From NCBI GenBank assembly GCA_045612365.1, contig JAZKYY010000017.1:310001-374000 (forward strand): a stretch of DNA of 64,000 bases. The letters run 5' to 3'. Positions 49,863 through 58,854 of the stretch are shown here, piece after piece. The stretch's first letter is position 1. Every line of letters starts with the position of its first letter. The notes under the pieces are model-generated. The model was not told the origin of the DNA. It worked only from the letters and a program-made list of their open reading frames with translations, and searched no databases. The stretch comes from RGIG9608 sp045612365 (lineage in GTDB: Bacteria; Bacteroidota; Bacteroidia; Bacteroidales; Paludibacteraceae). Made by a program: the position numbers and the translations under genes.

Positions 49863-49950
49863 CGGAGGGAAAGGGATTCGAACCCTTGATACACTTTAGG
49901 CGTATACACGCTTTCCAGGCGTGCCTCTTCAACCACTCGAGCACCTCTCC
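49863..49950 (-). tRNA. tRNA-Ser (anticodon GGA)
   Basis: An 88-base class II tRNA on the minus strand with a long variable arm (TATACGCC...GTGTATC). The anticodon stem ends CACGC/GCGTG with loop CTGGAAA, anticodon GGA; T arm GGGTTCGAATCC. Acceptor pairing GGAGAGG with its 3' strand has one mismatch and one wobble. CCA is not encoded. Confidence 0.92.
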
Positions 49951-50051
49951 AAAAAACGGTCGCAAGTTAGTAAAAAATCTAGATATCAAAATTAATTAGC
50001 GGGGTTTTTTTGATAAAAGAGACGTGAATGTGGTCAAACTTTTGACTTACT

Positions 50052-50084
50052 TTTGTTTAAGTTTATATATTTTTGATAATTTTG
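50052..50084 (+). promoter_or_regulatory. Promoter of the guanine deaminase gene (TTTG-N21-TAATTTTG)
   Basis: TTTG at 50052-50055 and TAATTTTG at 50077-50084. A second -7 box, TACTTTTG, lies at 50048-50055, so tandem starts are possible. Confidence 0.5.
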
Positions 50085-50112
50085 CTATGAAAAGATAGAG
50101 GGAGGATATGTT

Positions 50113-50580
50113 ATGTATGAAGAGAAATTTATGCTACAAGCAATAAAAGCTTCGATGAAAAATGTTGAAAATGGCGGAGGACCATTTGGAGCGGTGATAG
50201 TGAAGGATGGAAAGATTATTGCTGTTGGAACAAATCGAGTAACTTGTAATAATGATCCTACGGCTCATGCTGAGGTGCAAGCTATCAGAAAAGCTGCAAA
50301 AAAACTTAAGACTTTTAATCTTTCGGGTTGTGAAATCTATACTTCATGCGAACCTTGCCCAATGTGTTTGGGCGCTATTTATTGGGCTCGTATTGATAGA
50401 ATTTATTATGGAAACACAAAGGAAGATGCTGCAAAAATTGGTTTTGATGATTCGTTTATTTATCAGGAATTGGAACTTGATAAGAAAAAAAGAAAAGTGG
50501 AAATGCTCCAATTTTTGCCTGAGCAAGCAAAAGATACCTTTGTCCGTTGGCTGGAAAAAGAAGATAAGATAGAATACTGA
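50113..50580 (+). CDS. guaD: Guanine deaminase (cytidine deaminase fold)
   Basis: Converts guanine to xanthine. The 155-residue protein has the zinc motifs HAEVQAI and SCEPCPMC, with the catalytic Glu in HAE. Sequence around GGGPFGAVIVKDG, NDPTAHAEVQAIRKA, GAIYWARID and GFDDSFIYQEL matches the Bacillus subtilis GuaD type rather than the tRNA adenosine deaminase TadA. A role in purine salvage is likely. It converges on an ECF sigma gene 24 bases away. Confidence 0.85.
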   Translation: MYEEKFMLQAIKASMKNVENGGGPFGAVIVKDGKIIAVGTNRVTCNNDPTAHAEVQAIRKAAKKLKTFNLSGCEIYTSCEPCPMCLGAIYWARIDRIYYGNTKEDAAKIGFDDSFIYQELELDKKKRKVEMLQFLPEQAKDTFVRWLEKEDKIEY

Positions 50581-50604
50581 TGCTCAAAATAGGGAATATT
50601 TTTT

Positions 50605-51204
50605 TTAAGCAGAGTAAGTTTCTTTCTCTAGAATTTTTCCTTTTGTCATTTTTTTGAGATTAATAATGGCATAGCGCATTCTCCCTAGTGCGGTATTTAT
50701 GCTGACGTTTGTTTTTTCTGCAATTTCATTGAAGCTCATGTTTTTGTAAAAGCGCATTACAACTACTTCTTTTTGTTCTTTGGGAAGAAATTTAATCATT
50801 TTTGCAATGTCATTGAGTTGGTTTTCCCAAATTAAAGTATCTTCAATGTTTCTATCTGCTATGTTTATGCTGTTTGAAAGGTTAAATTCATTGTCGTCAT
50901 TAGAGAATGTGTTTTCGTATGATGTTTTTCTATAATGATCAATGATTAGGTTGTGCGCGATACGATTGATCCATGCAATGAATTTTCCGTTTTCGGTGTA
51001 ATTTCCCTTCTTTATATTCATAATGGCTTTTATGAATGTTTCTTGGAAAATGTCATCCGCTAAATCGTTGTTCTTGGTTGCAAATAAGATGTAACCATAA
51101 ACACGATCTTTGTTTCTCTGAATTAAAAGTTCAAAAGCTTGATTATTTCCTGATGCATATAGTTTAACCAACTCTTCGTCGGTAAACTTTGATATATTTT
51201 TCAT
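50605..51204 (-). CDS. ECF RNA polymerase sigma factor
   Basis: A 199-residue sigma-70 family protein with region 2 (LADDIFQETFIKAIMNI and GKFIAWINRIAHNLIIDHYRK) and region 4 (LPKEQKEVVVMRFYKNMSF, then NVSINTALGRMRYAIINLKK). No anti-sigma gene is adjacent: the next gene upstream is a DUF2490 protein, and downstream is convergent guaD. Its regulation is therefore not visible here. It is distinct from the sigma factor at 9759-10316. Confidence 0.87.
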   Translation of the reverse strand: MKNISKFTDEELVKLYASGNNQAFELLIQRNKDRVYGYILFATKNNDLADDIFQETFIKAIMNIKKGNYTENGKFIAWINRIAHNLIIDHYRKTSYENTFSNDDNEFNLSNSINIADRNIEDTLIWENQLNDIAKMIKFLPKEQKEVVVMRFYKNMSFNEIAEKTNVSINTALGRMRYAIINLKKMTKGKILEKETYSA

Positions 51205-51341
51205 TACTTTTTAGGTTAAAACAAAAAGTAGACGTGTTCAATAGGCATCAAGAATTTAGAGATTGATTATTTTTTATGATGGGCAAAAGTACAATATTTT
51301 TTGTTTTGACCAAAAAAGTCTTTGAAAACCTTATAGCAGAC

Positions 51342-52031
51342 TTAATTGTTCTTTCTATATAAATTAAGTGTGTAGAAAATGCCGATAATATGTGTGTGTG
51401 TTTTTATCAATATGTTATCTATGTAAGGAGGATTGAAATTGATGTCAAATCGGTAATAAAAGTCAAATTGATTTAAGCTGTTAATTTTCCACTTAAAATT
51501 AAGTTCAGTACGCATCTTCTCTATGTATTGTTTTTGTGAATCGTTTAGCGTGTTCGTTAATTCAAAGGAAAGAGAAGGAGTGATAGGGACGGTTTTTGCA
51601 GAATAGTCCAATTGTAACTTTGAGCGTAGTATCCATTTAATGTTGTTTTTGTTGCTTAATGTAAATTCAGGACGTTCTCGAAGAGATAATTGCCATCGAT
51701 TCATTTTGTAGTTTCCAATCAAATCCAGATGTCCTCGATGTTTTGTGTCTAATTTGTCGGAGAGAATAAATGTGTATGATACTCCTGTTTTGAAGTAGTT
51801 ATTGACTTTATAGTTTAATGATAAAATAGAGTGTAATTGGTCAAATTTTGTTGATATTTGATTTAGTCTTGCTTCTTCGCTCCATTTGAGTGTTAGTCCT
51901 TTGTATAGTTCTCCGTTGATATGAAAACCAAATCTGCTAGAAAGGTCAGATGTGGGTTTGTTTGATTGTGCGGATGTTACAAATGGTAATAATGCGAATA
52001 TAAGAATGGTGAATAAAAAGTGCTTTTTCAT
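51342..52031 (-). CDS. DUF2490 outer-membrane protein
   Basis: A 229-residue exported protein with signal peptide (LLPFVTSAQ) and alternating beta strands (LTLKWSEEARL, TGVSYTFILSD, WQLSLRERPEFTL, FDFYYRFDINF) ending in a C-terminal strand, the pattern of the DUF2490 beta-barrel family of Bacteroidota. Function unknown. It faces away from rpsL; the 178-base gap between them holds the rpsL promoter. Confidence 0.75.
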   Translation of the reverse strand: MKKHFLFTILIFALLPFVTSAQSNKPTSDLSSRFGFHINGELYKGLTLKWSEEARLNQISTKFDQLHSILSLNYKVNNYFKTGVSYTFILSDKLDTKHRGHLDLIGNYKMNRWQLSLRERPEFTLSNKNNIKWILRSKLQLDYSAKTVPITPSLSFELTNTLNDSQKQYIEKMRTELNFKWKINSLNQFDFYYRFDINFNPPYIDNILIKTHTHIIGIFYTLNLYRKNN

Positions 52032-52123
52032 GAAATGTTCTATGTTTGTAGGTGCAAATATAGGTAAAAATCAAGTTTTTGGCTTGTTTGTTGATTTCTT
52101 TGAAAAAAAATAAAGGCAAAGAT

Positions 52124-52152
52124 TTTGGAATAAAAAAAATGTTATATCTTTG
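52124..52152 (+). promoter_or_regulatory. Promoter of the str operon (TTTG-N17-TATCTTTG)
   Basis: TTTG at 52124-52127 and TATCTTTG at 52145-52152, 57 bases before the rpsL ATG. It is the only strong promoter seen before the ribosomal clusters. Confidence 0.55.
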
Positions 52153-52209
52153 CAAGCCGATTTTGGAGCAAAATATATTGAATAATTTACATATAATAAT
52201 TAAAAGAAA

Positions 52210-52584
52210 ATGCCTACAATTCAACAGTTAGTAAGAAAAGGGAGAGTAGTTTTGGGAGATAAAAGTAAATCTCCTGCATTGGATTCTTGCCCACAACGAA
52301 GAGGTGTTTGTGTGCGTGTTTATACAACAACGCCTAAAAAACCTAATTCAGCTATGCGTAAAGTAGCACGTGTGCGTTTGACAAATCAAAAAGAAGTGAA
52401 CGCATATATCATGGGTGAAGGCCACAATTTGCAAGAACACTCTATTGTATTGGTGCGTGGTGGTCGTGTTAAAGACTTGCCAGGTGTTCGTTATCACATT
52501 GTGCGTGGAACGCTTGATACAGCAGGTGTAAACGGTCGTTTGCAACGCAGGTCGAAGTATGGAGCTAAAAGACCTAAAAAATAA
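52210..52584 (+). CDS. rpsL: 30S ribosomal protein S12
   Basis: A 124-residue decoding-centre protein. It has PTIQQLVRKGR at the N-terminus, the TTPKKPNSAMRKVARVRL loop (site of streptomycin-resistance mutations; the wild-type Lys residues are present) and GGRVKDLPGVRYHIVRG. First gene of the str operon, followed by rpsG after a 120-base structured gap. Confidence 0.98.
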   Translation: MPTIQQLVRKGRVVLGDKSKSPALDSCPQRRGVCVRVYTTTPKKPNSAMRKVARVRLTNQKEVNAYIMGEGHNLQEHSIVLVRGGRVKDLPGVRYHIVRGTLDTAGVNGRLQRRSKYGAKRPKK

Positions 52585-52629
52585 GCTCTACTAAGTAATT
52601 AATTTTGTTGTTTGAGTTATTGGGCTGAA

Positions 52630-52682
52630 CCGACGGTTGAGTAAATGTTTCGGAGGAAGCGTTGAAGACAGCGTAAGCAACC
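52630..52682 (+). promoter_or_regulatory. Structured rpsL-rpsG intercistronic element, possible S7 site
   Basis: GGTTG (52635-52639) can pair with CAACC (52678-52682), enclosing a six-pair hairpin GCGTTG/CAGCGT (52659-52664 with 52669-52674, loop AAGA). CCGA (52630-52633) can also pair with TCGG (52650-52653), a pseudoknot or alternative fold. In E. coli the same gap is the S7 translational repressor site; the equivalence here is inferred. Confidence 0.4.
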
Positions 52683-52704
52683 AAAACTAAAAATTGTAAA
52701 AAAA

Positions 52705-53181
52705 ATGAGAAAATCAACACCTAAAAAAAGGGTTGTTTTACCAGACCCTATTTTTAACGAAGTTATGGTTACGAAATTCGTAAACCATTTGATGTATGAT
52801 GGAAAAAAAAGTATTGCTTTTGATATTTTCTATTCGTCGCTCGACTTAGTAAAAGCAAAACTTTCTAATGAAGAGAAAACTCCTCTTGAAATTTGGAAAC
52901 AAGCATTAGACAACATTACTCCTCAAGTTGAAGTGAAATCTCGTCGTATTGGAGGTGCTACATTCCAAGTTCCTACTGAAATCCGTCCTGATCGTAAGGA
53001 ATCGATTTCAATGAAAAATCTAATTATTTATTCTAGAAAAAGAAGTGGACGTTCGATGGCTGAAAAATTGGCTGGAGAGATCGTTGATGCTTACAATAAT
53101 CAAGGTGGTGCATTTAAACGTAAGGAAGATATGCATCGTATGGCAGAAGCAAACCGTGCGTTTGCGCATTTCCGTTTCTAA
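52705..53181 (+). CDS. rpsG: 30S ribosomal protein S7
   Basis: The 158-residue primary 16S rRNA binder of the 30S head. Seen: PDPIFNEVMVTKFVNHLMYDGKKS, VEVKSRRIGGATFQVPTEI, and the C-terminal ANRAFAHFRF. Length is normal. In other bacteria S7 represses the str mRNA by binding upstream of its own gene; the structured gap before this gene is consistent with that. Confidence 0.98.
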   Translation: MRKSTPKKRVVLPDPIFNEVMVTKFVNHLMYDGKKSIAFDIFYSSLDLVKAKLSNEEKTPLEIWKQALDNITPQVEVKSRRIGGATFQVPTEIRPDRKESISMKNLIIYSRKRSGRSMAEKLAGEIVDAYNNQGGAFKRKEDMHRMAEANRAFAHFRF

Positions 53182-53200
53182 TTTTTAAGTCTAAAAAAGA

Positions 53201-55318
53201 ATGGCAAAGAAAGATTTACAATACACAAGAAATATCGGTATCATGGCTCACATTGATGCTGGTAAGACAACAACATCTGAGCGTATCCTTTTTTATACAG
53301 GTTTGACACATAAAATTGGTGAAACTCATGATGGTACTGCGACTATGGACTGGATGGCGCAAGAGCAAGAGCGTGGTATTACTATTACTTCTGCTGCTAC
53401 AACGACATTCTGGAAGTATTTGAATAATCAATATAAAATTAACTTGATTGACACTCCGGGACACGTTGACTTTACTGTAGAGGTAGAGCGTTCATTGCGT
53501 ATTCTTGATGGTGCAGTTGCAACATTCTGTGCGGTTGGTGGTGTAGAACCTCAATCAGAAACTGTTTGGCGTCAAGCGGATAAATATAATGTGCCTCGTA
53601 TTGGTTATGTGAATAAGATGGACCGTTCGGGTGCGAACTTCTACGATGTTTTGACACAAATTAAAGAAGTGCTAGGAGCCAATCCTTGTGCTATTCAGTT
53701 GCCAATTGGAGCAGAAGAAAACTTCAAAGGAGTTATTGACTTGATTCGTATGAAGGCTATTTTGTGGCATGATGAATCGATGGGAGCTGATTATTCTTTG
53801 GAAGAAATTCCTGCAGATATGAAAGACGAAGCAGAAGAGTGGAGAGATAAAATGCTTGAAAACTTAGCGAACTTCGATGATGCTTTCATGGAAAAATACT
53901 TTGAGGATCCAGCATCGATTACAGAAGAAGAGATTCATGCTGTAGTGCGTAAGGCTACTGTGGCTATGCAAATTAATCCAATTATTTGTGGTTCTTCTTT
54001 CAAAAATAAAGGTGTTCAGCCTTTGTTGGATGCAGTTTGTGCTTATTTGCCTTCTCCATTGGATACTCCTGTTACAGAGGGAACTGATCCAAATGATCCT
54101 GAAAAAACTTTAAGTCGTAAACCAGATGAATCTGAACCTTTGTGTGCTTTAGCATTTAAAATTGCTACAGACCCATATGTGGGACGTTTGTGTTTCTTCC
54201 GTGTATACTCAGGTCGTTTGGATGCAGGATCTTATGTTTATAATCCACGTTCGGGTAAAAAAGAGCGTATTTCTCGTATTTTCCAAATGCACTCAAATAA
54301 GCAAAATCCTGTAGATTTTATTGGTGCTGGAGATATTGGTGCTGGAGTTGGATTTAAGGATATCCGTACAGGTGATACTCTTTGTGCAGAAAACGCTCCT
54401 ATTGTTCTTGAATCAATGGACTTCCCTGATCCAGTTATTGGTATTGCGGTTGAGCCAAAATCACAAGCTGATGTAGACAAATTAGGTATTGGTTTGGCAA
54501 AATTAGCAGAAGAAGACCCAACATTTACTGTAAAGACGGATGAACAAACAGGCCAAACTGTAATCTCTGGTATGGGAGAACTTCACTTGGAAATTATTAT
54601 TGACCGTTTGAAACGTGAATTTAAAGTAGAATGTAACCAAGGTCGTCCACAAGTATCTTATAAAGAAACAATTACTCAAACTGTTGAGTTGCGTGAGGTT
54701 TATAAGAAACAATCTGGTGGCCGTGGTAAGTTTGCTGATATCATTGTAAAAGTTGGCCCAGCTGATGAAGGATGGGAAACAGGTTTGCAATTTGTTGATG
54801 AGGTAAAAGGAGGTAATGTTCCAAAAGAGTTTATCCCTTCGGTACAAAAAGGTTTCCAGATGGCAATGAAGAATGGTGTTTTGGCTGGATATCCTGTTGA
54901 TACATTGAAAGTGACTTTGGTTGATGGTTCTTATCACCCAGTTGACTCGGATCAATTGTCATACGAAATTTGTGCTCAAATTGCGTTTAAGAATGCTTGT
55001 GCAAAAGCGCGCCCTGCTTTGTTGGAACCAATTATGAAGTTGGAAGTTGTTACTCCAGAAGAAAGTATGGGTGATGTGATTGGAGACTTGAACAAACGTC
55101 GTGGTCAAGTAGAAGGAATGGAAAGTAGCCGTACTGGTGCACGTATTGTTAAAGCGAAAGTTCCATTGGCAGAAATGTTTGGATATGTTACTGCTTTGAG
55201 AACAATTACATCTGGTCGTGCAACTTCTTCAATGGAATTCTCTCACTATGCTGAGGTTACTACGACAATCGCAAAAGCTGTGGTTGAAGAGGCTAAAGGA
55301 AGAGTGGAATTGTTGTAA
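53201..55318 (+). CDS. fusA: Elongation factor G
   Basis: The 705-residue translocation GTPase. G1 is AHIDAGKTTTSERILFYTG, then GITITSAATT (G2), DTPGHVDFT (G3) and NKMDRSG (G4). Domains II-V follow, including the GMGELHLEI motif of domain III and the GYVTALRTITSGRATSSMEF stretch of domain V. It is the full-length canonical form. tuf does not follow; rpsJ does, after an 86-base gap with a strong hairpin. Confidence 0.98.
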   Translation: MAKKDLQYTRNIGIMAHIDAGKTTTSERILFYTGLTHKIGETHDGTATMDWMAQEQERGITITSAATTTFWKYLNNQYKINLIDTPGHVDFTVEVERSLRILDGAVATFCAVGGVEPQSETVWRQADKYNVPRIGYVNKMDRSGANFYDVLTQIKEVLGANPCAIQLPIGAEENFKGVIDLIRMKAILWHDESMGADYSLEEIPADMKDEAEEWRDKMLENLANFDDAFMEKYFEDPASITEEEIHAVVRKATVAMQINPIICGSSFKNKGVQPLLDAVCAYLPSPLDTPVTEGTDPNDPEKTLSRKPDESEPLCALAFKIATDPYVGRLCFFRVYSGRLDAGSYVYNPRSGKKERISRIFQMHSNKQNPVDFIGAGDIGAGVGFKDIRTGDTLCAENAPIVLESMDFPDPVIGIAVEPKSQADVDKLGIGLAKLAEEDPTFTVKTDEQTGQTVISGMGELHLEIIIDRLKREFKVECNQGRPQVSYKETITQTVELREVYKKQSGGRGKFADIIVKVGPADEGWETGLQFVDEVKGGNVPKEFIPSVQKGFQMAMKNGVLAGYPVDTLKVTLVDGSYHPVDSDQLSYEICAQIAFKNACAKARPALLEPIMKLEVVTPEESMGDVIGDLNKRRGQVEGMESSRTGARIVKAKVPLAEMFGYVTALRTITSGRATSSMEFSHYAEVTTTIAKAVVEEAKGRVELL

Positions 55319-55324
55319 AAAAGA

Positions 55325-55364
55325 AACATTTCGGGTTAGCGAATGACTCTTAACCCGAAATGTT
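55325..55364 (+). terminator. 14-bp perfect hairpin between fusA and rpsJ
   Basis: 55325-55338 and 55351-55364 are exact reverse complements around a 12-base loop. The following bases are AT-rich but have no clean T-run. It may be a partial terminator, attenuator or RNase processing site separating str and S10 transcripts. Confidence 0.6.
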
Positions 55365-55404
55365 ATTTAAAATATTTTTGTAAAACTTTAAAATTAAACT
55401 GACA

Positions 55405-55710
55405 ATGAGTCAAAAAATTAGAATTAAACTAAAATCTTACGATCACAATTTGGTTGATAAATCAGCTGAAAAGATTGTGAAGACTGTAAAAGCTACTGGT
55501 GCGACTGTAAGTGGTCCAATTCCTTTGCCAACGCATAAGCGTATTTTTACAGTAAATCGTTCAACATTCGTAAATAAAAAATCTCGCGAACAATTTGAAC
55601 TTTCGTCTTATAAACGTTTGATTGACATTTATAATTCAAGCGCAAAAACTGTTGATGCTTTGATGAAGTTGGAATTGCCAAGCGGAGTGGAAGTGGAAAT
55701 TAAAGTATAG
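55405..55710 (+). CDS. rpsJ: 30S ribosomal protein S10
   Basis: A 101-residue protein of the 30S head, also the antitermination factor NusE. SQKIRIKLKSYDHNLVDKSA, GPIPLPTHKRIFTVNRS and the late SGVEVEIKV are standard. First gene of the S10 cluster; no separate promoter is evident after the hairpin at 55325. Confidence 0.98.
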   Translation: MSQKIRIKLKSYDHNLVDKSAEKIVKTVKATGATVSGPIPLPTHKRIFTVNRSTFVNKKSREQFELSSYKRLIDIYNSSAKTVDALMKLELPSGVEVEIKV

Positions 55711-55734
55711 TTATAATTTATAAAAAAAATTGAA

Positions 55735-56352
55735 ATGCCAGGATTAATAGGAAAAAAAATCGGAATGACATCCGTTTTCAGTGCTGATGGAAAAAATTTG
55801 CCATGCACTGTTATTGAAGCAGGTCCTTGCGTTGTTACTCAAATTAAAACCGTTGAAACAGACGGTTATGAATCTATTCAGTTGGGCTTTGAAGATAAAA
55901 AAGAAAAGCACACTACAAAAGCTGAAATGGGTCATTTCAAAAAAAGTGCAGTAACACCAAAGAGACACTTGGTTGAGTTCAAAAGTTTTGAAGGCGAAAT
56001 CAAACTAGGAGATGTTCTTACAGTAGAATTGTTTGATGAGAACTCATTTGTTGATGTAGTTGGAACTTCAAAAGGTAAAGGTTTTCAGGGTGTGGTAAAA
56101 CGTCATGGTTTTGGTGGTGTAGGTCAAACTACTCACGGCCAGCACAATCGTTTGCGTGCTCCAGGTTCTTTGGGTGCATCATCATATCCTTCGAAAGTAG
56201 TAAAAGGTTTGAGAATGGCTGGTCGTACAGGTGGCGATAGAGTGACAATTCAAAACCTTCAAGTTATTAAAGTAGTGCCTGAACATAATCTTATTTTGAT
56301 TAAGGGTTCTGTTCCAGGTGCTAAAGGTTCAATCGTAATAATTGAGAAGTGA
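55735..56352 (+). CDS. rplC: 50S ribosomal protein L3
   Basis: A 205-residue early-assembly protein near the peptidyl transferase centre. MPGLIGKKIGMTSVF, the central GKGFQGVVKRHGFGG and GQTTHGQHNRLRAPGSLGA loop are typical. The TGA stop overlaps the rplD ATG by one base. Confidence 0.98.
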   Translation: MPGLIGKKIGMTSVFSADGKNLPCTVIEAGPCVVTQIKTVETDGYESIQLGFEDKKEKHTTKAEMGHFKKSAVTPKRHLVEFKSFEGEIKLGDVLTVELFDENSFVDVVGTSKGKGFQGVVKRHGFGGVGQTTHGQHNRLRAPGSLGASSYPSKVVKGLRMAGRTGGDRVTIQNLQVIKVVPEHNLILIKGSVPGAKGSIVIIEK

Positions 56353-56981
56353 TGGAATTAAGTGTATATAACATTAAAGGTGAGGATACGGGTAAAAAAG
56401 TAATCCTCAGTGACGCTATTTTTGGTATTGAACCTAATGATCACGCCATTTATTTGGATGTGAAACAGTATATGGCAAACCAACGTCAAGGAACTCACAA
56501 AGCGAAACAAAGAAGTGAACTTTCTGGTAGTACACGTAAATTAGGCCGTCAAAAAGGTGGTGGTGGCGCTCGTCGAGGTGATATTAATTCTCCAGTATTG
56601 GTGGGTGGTGCTCGTGTTTTTGGTCCAGTTCCTCGTGATTATAGTTTTAAATTGAATAAAAAAGTGAAACAATTGGCTCGTAAATCGGCTTTTTCGTACA
56701 AAGCTGCTGAAGGAAAAATAGTTTTGCTTGATGAAATCAATTTTGAAGCTCCAAAAACGAAAGATTACTTGGCAATGTTGAAAAGTTTGAAAGTGGCTGA
56801 TAAAAAGTTGCTTATAATTTTATCAGACCAAAATAAAAACGTATATTTGTCGGCTCGTAATATTGAGGGCTCAAAAGTTGTAACTATCAATGAATTAAAT
56901 ACTTATACAATTCTTGATGCTTCAACTTTGATATTAACAGAAGCTGCACTTGCAGGAATTGAACAACATTTTAAAGCGTAA
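56352..56981 (+). CDS. rplD: 50S ribosomal protein L4
   Basis: A 209-residue exit-tunnel protein. The extended loop RKLGRQKGGGGARRGDINSP (erythromycin-sensitivity region) is intact. I take ATG at 56352, which overlaps the rplC stop (TGATG), in preference to GTG at 56349. In E. coli L4 also regulates the S10 operon; nothing here shows whether this is so. Confidence 0.97.
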   Translation: MELSVYNIKGEDTGKKVILSDAIFGIEPNDHAIYLDVKQYMANQRQGTHKAKQRSELSGSTRKLGRQKGGGGARRGDINSPVLVGGARVFGPVPRDYSFKLNKKVKQLARKSAFSYKAAEGKIVLLDEINFEAPKTKDYLAMLKSLKVADKKLLIILSDQNKNVYLSARNIEGSKVVTINELNTYTILDASTLILTEAALAGIEQHFKA

Positions 56982-56990
56982 GGAGGAGAA

Positions 56991-57284
56991 ATGGGAATTA
57001 TAATTAAACCAATCGTTACCGAAAAAATGACGAAAATGGCTGAGAATAAACAAGGCCGTTATGCTTTTTATGTTCAATCTCAAGCTAATAAAATTGAAAT
57101 TAAAAAGGCAGTGGAAGTTTTGTATAATGTGACAGTATTGGATGTAAATACTCTTAATACTAGAGGAAAAAGAAAAAGTCGTTATACAAAAAGTGGTATT
57201 ATTAGTGGAACAACACCTTCTTACAAAAAAGCAATAGTTACTTTGAAAGAAGGAGATACAATTGATTTTTATAGCAATATTTAA
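56991..57284 (+). CDS. rplW: 50S ribosomal protein L23
   Basis: A 97-residue protein at the tunnel exit, docking site for trigger factor and SRP. IIKPIVTEKMTKMAE, YAFYVQSQANKIEIKKAVE and VLDVNTLNTRGKRKSR match. It is preceded by a GGAGG Shine-Dalgarno-like sequence, uncommon in this genome. Confidence 0.97.
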   Translation: MGIIIKPIVTEKMTKMAENKQGRYAFYVQSQANKIEIKKAVEVLYNVTVLDVNTLNTRGKRKSRYTKSGIISGTTPSYKKAIVTLKEGDTIDFYSNI

Positions 57285-57289
57285 GAAAA

Positions 57290-58114
57290 ATGGCTGTACG
57301 TAAATTGAACCCCATAACACCGGGGCAAAGACATAAGATTATTGGTGCATTTGACTCAATTACTGCATCTACACCAGAGAAATCGCTTGTGTTTGGTTAT
57401 GGAAAAAGCGGTGGACGTAATAATGTCGGTAAAATGACAATGCGTTACATCGGTGGTGGACACAAGAGAAAATTCAGAGTAATTGACTTTAAAAGAAACA
57501 AAGACGGAATTCCAGCAGTGGTTAAAACTATTGAGTACGATCCAAATCGTTCGGCTCGTATAGCTTTGTTGTTTTATGCTGATGGAGAAAAACGTTATAT
57601 TCTTGCGCCAAATGGATTGCAGGTAGGTCAAACCCTTCTTTCTGGCAAGGGTGCAATTCCTGAAGTGGGAAATACTCTACTTTTGCAAGATATTCCTTTG
57701 GGAACAATTATTCACAACATCGAACTTCGCCCTGGACAAGGTGCTGCATTGGTTCGCTCTGCTGGAACGTTTGCTCAATTAACTTCACGTGAAGATAAGT
57801 ATGCAATTATTAAATTGCCTTCGGGGGAAACTCGCAAGATTTTGTCTGCTTGTAAAGCAACTATTGGAGCTGTAGGAAACTCTGATCATGCTCTAGAAGA
57901 ATCAGGAAAGGCGGGTCGTACTCGTTGGATGGGACGTCGTCCTCGCGTAAGAGGTGTGGCTATGAACCCTGTAGATCACCCAATGGGTGGTGGTGAAGGT
58001 CGTGCTTCTGGTGGACACCCACGTTCACGTAAGGGATTGTTAGCTAAGGGTAAGAAAACTCGTGCCCCTAAAAAACAATCGAGTAAATATATTATTGAAA
58101 GAAAGAAAAAATAA
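57290..58114 (+). CDS. rplB: 50S ribosomal protein L2
   Basis: A 274-residue subunit-association protein. GGHKRKFRVIDFKRNKDGI, GQTLLSGKGAIPEVGNTLLL and the catalytic-site loop VRGVAMNPVDHPMGGGEGR (with the conserved His) are present, followed by the basic C-terminus. The gap after rplW is 5 bases. Confidence 0.98.
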   Translation: MAVRKLNPITPGQRHKIIGAFDSITASTPEKSLVFGYGKSGGRNNVGKMTMRYIGGGHKRKFRVIDFKRNKDGIPAVVKTIEYDPNRSARIALLFYADGEKRYILAPNGLQVGQTLLSGKGAIPEVGNTLLLQDIPLGTIIHNIELRPGQGAALVRSAGTFAQLTSREDKYAIIKLPSGETRKILSACKATIGAVGNSDHALEESGKAGRTRWMGRRPRVRGVAMNPVDHPMGGGEGRASGGHPRSRKGLLAKGKKTRAPKKQSSKYIIERKKK

Positions 58115-58135
58115 CGAATAAATTAAGTAAATAAT

Positions 58136-58402
58136 ATGAGTCGTTCATTAAAGAAAGGACCTTACATTAATCTTAAGTTGGAGAAAAAAATTCTTGCTAT
58201 GCAGGAATCTGGAAAGAAATCTGTAGTGAAAACTTGGGCGAGAGCTTCTATGATTTCTCCTGATTTTGTAGGTCATACAATCGCAGTTCACAATGGGAAT
58301 AAATTTATACCTGTATATGTTACTGAAAATATGGTAGGACACAAGCTTGGAGAGTTTGCTCCAACTCGTATTTTCCGCGGACATGGTGGTAAAAAGAAAT
58401 GA
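58136..58402 (+). CDS. rpsS: 30S ribosomal protein S19
   Basis: An 88-residue 30S head protein: SRSLKKGPYINLKLEKKI, the ARASMISPDFVGHTIAVHNG segment and KLGEFAPTRIFRGHGGKKK. Normal length; 21 bases after rplB. Confidence 0.98.
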   Translation: MSRSLKKGPYINLKLEKKILAMQESGKKSVVKTWARASMISPDFVGHTIAVHNGNKFIPVYVTENMVGHKLGEFAPTRIFRGHGGKKK

Positions 58403-58444
58403 CCCTAATTTTTTAATCAAGAATAAAAAAATAAGAATATAGAA

Positions 58445-58849
58445 ATGGGTGCAAGAAAAAGAATATCTGCAGAACAAAGAAAAGAAGCTAAAAAAACGTT
58501 GTATTTTGCAAAATTGAACAACGTTCCTACTTCTCCTCGAAAAATGCGTCTTATTGCTGATATGATTCGTGGCATGGAAGTAAATAAAGCGTTGGGAGTT
58601 TTGAAGTTCTCAACTAAAGAAGCTTCTAATCGTATGGAGAAATTGCTTCGCTCGGCTATTGCTAATTGGGAGCAAAAGAATGAACAAAAAGCAGAAGATT
58701 TATATGTAAGTGCAGTGTATGTGGATTCTGCAAGAATGTTGAAAAGACTTCGTCCTGCTCCACAAGGAAGAGGATATAGAATTCGCAAACGTTCTAACCA
58801 TGTTACATTGTTTGTAGATAAGAAAAATACTAATGACAATAAAATTTAA
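58445..58849 (+). CDS. rplV: 50S ribosomal protein L22
   Basis: A 134-residue tunnel-constriction protein. NNVPTSPRKMRLIADMIRG, a central helix and the beta-hairpin loop ARMLKRLRPAPQGRGYRIR (macrolide-resistance region) are intact. A C-terminal extension rich in Asn/Lys follows. Confidence 0.97.
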   Translation: MGARKRISAEQRKEAKKTLYFAKLNNVPTSPRKMRLIADMIRGMEVNKALGVLKFSTKEASNRMEKLLRSAIANWEQKNEQKAEDLYVSAVYVDSARMLKRLRPAPQGRGYRIRKRSNHVTLFVDKKNTNDNKI

Positions 58850-58854
58850 GGCAG

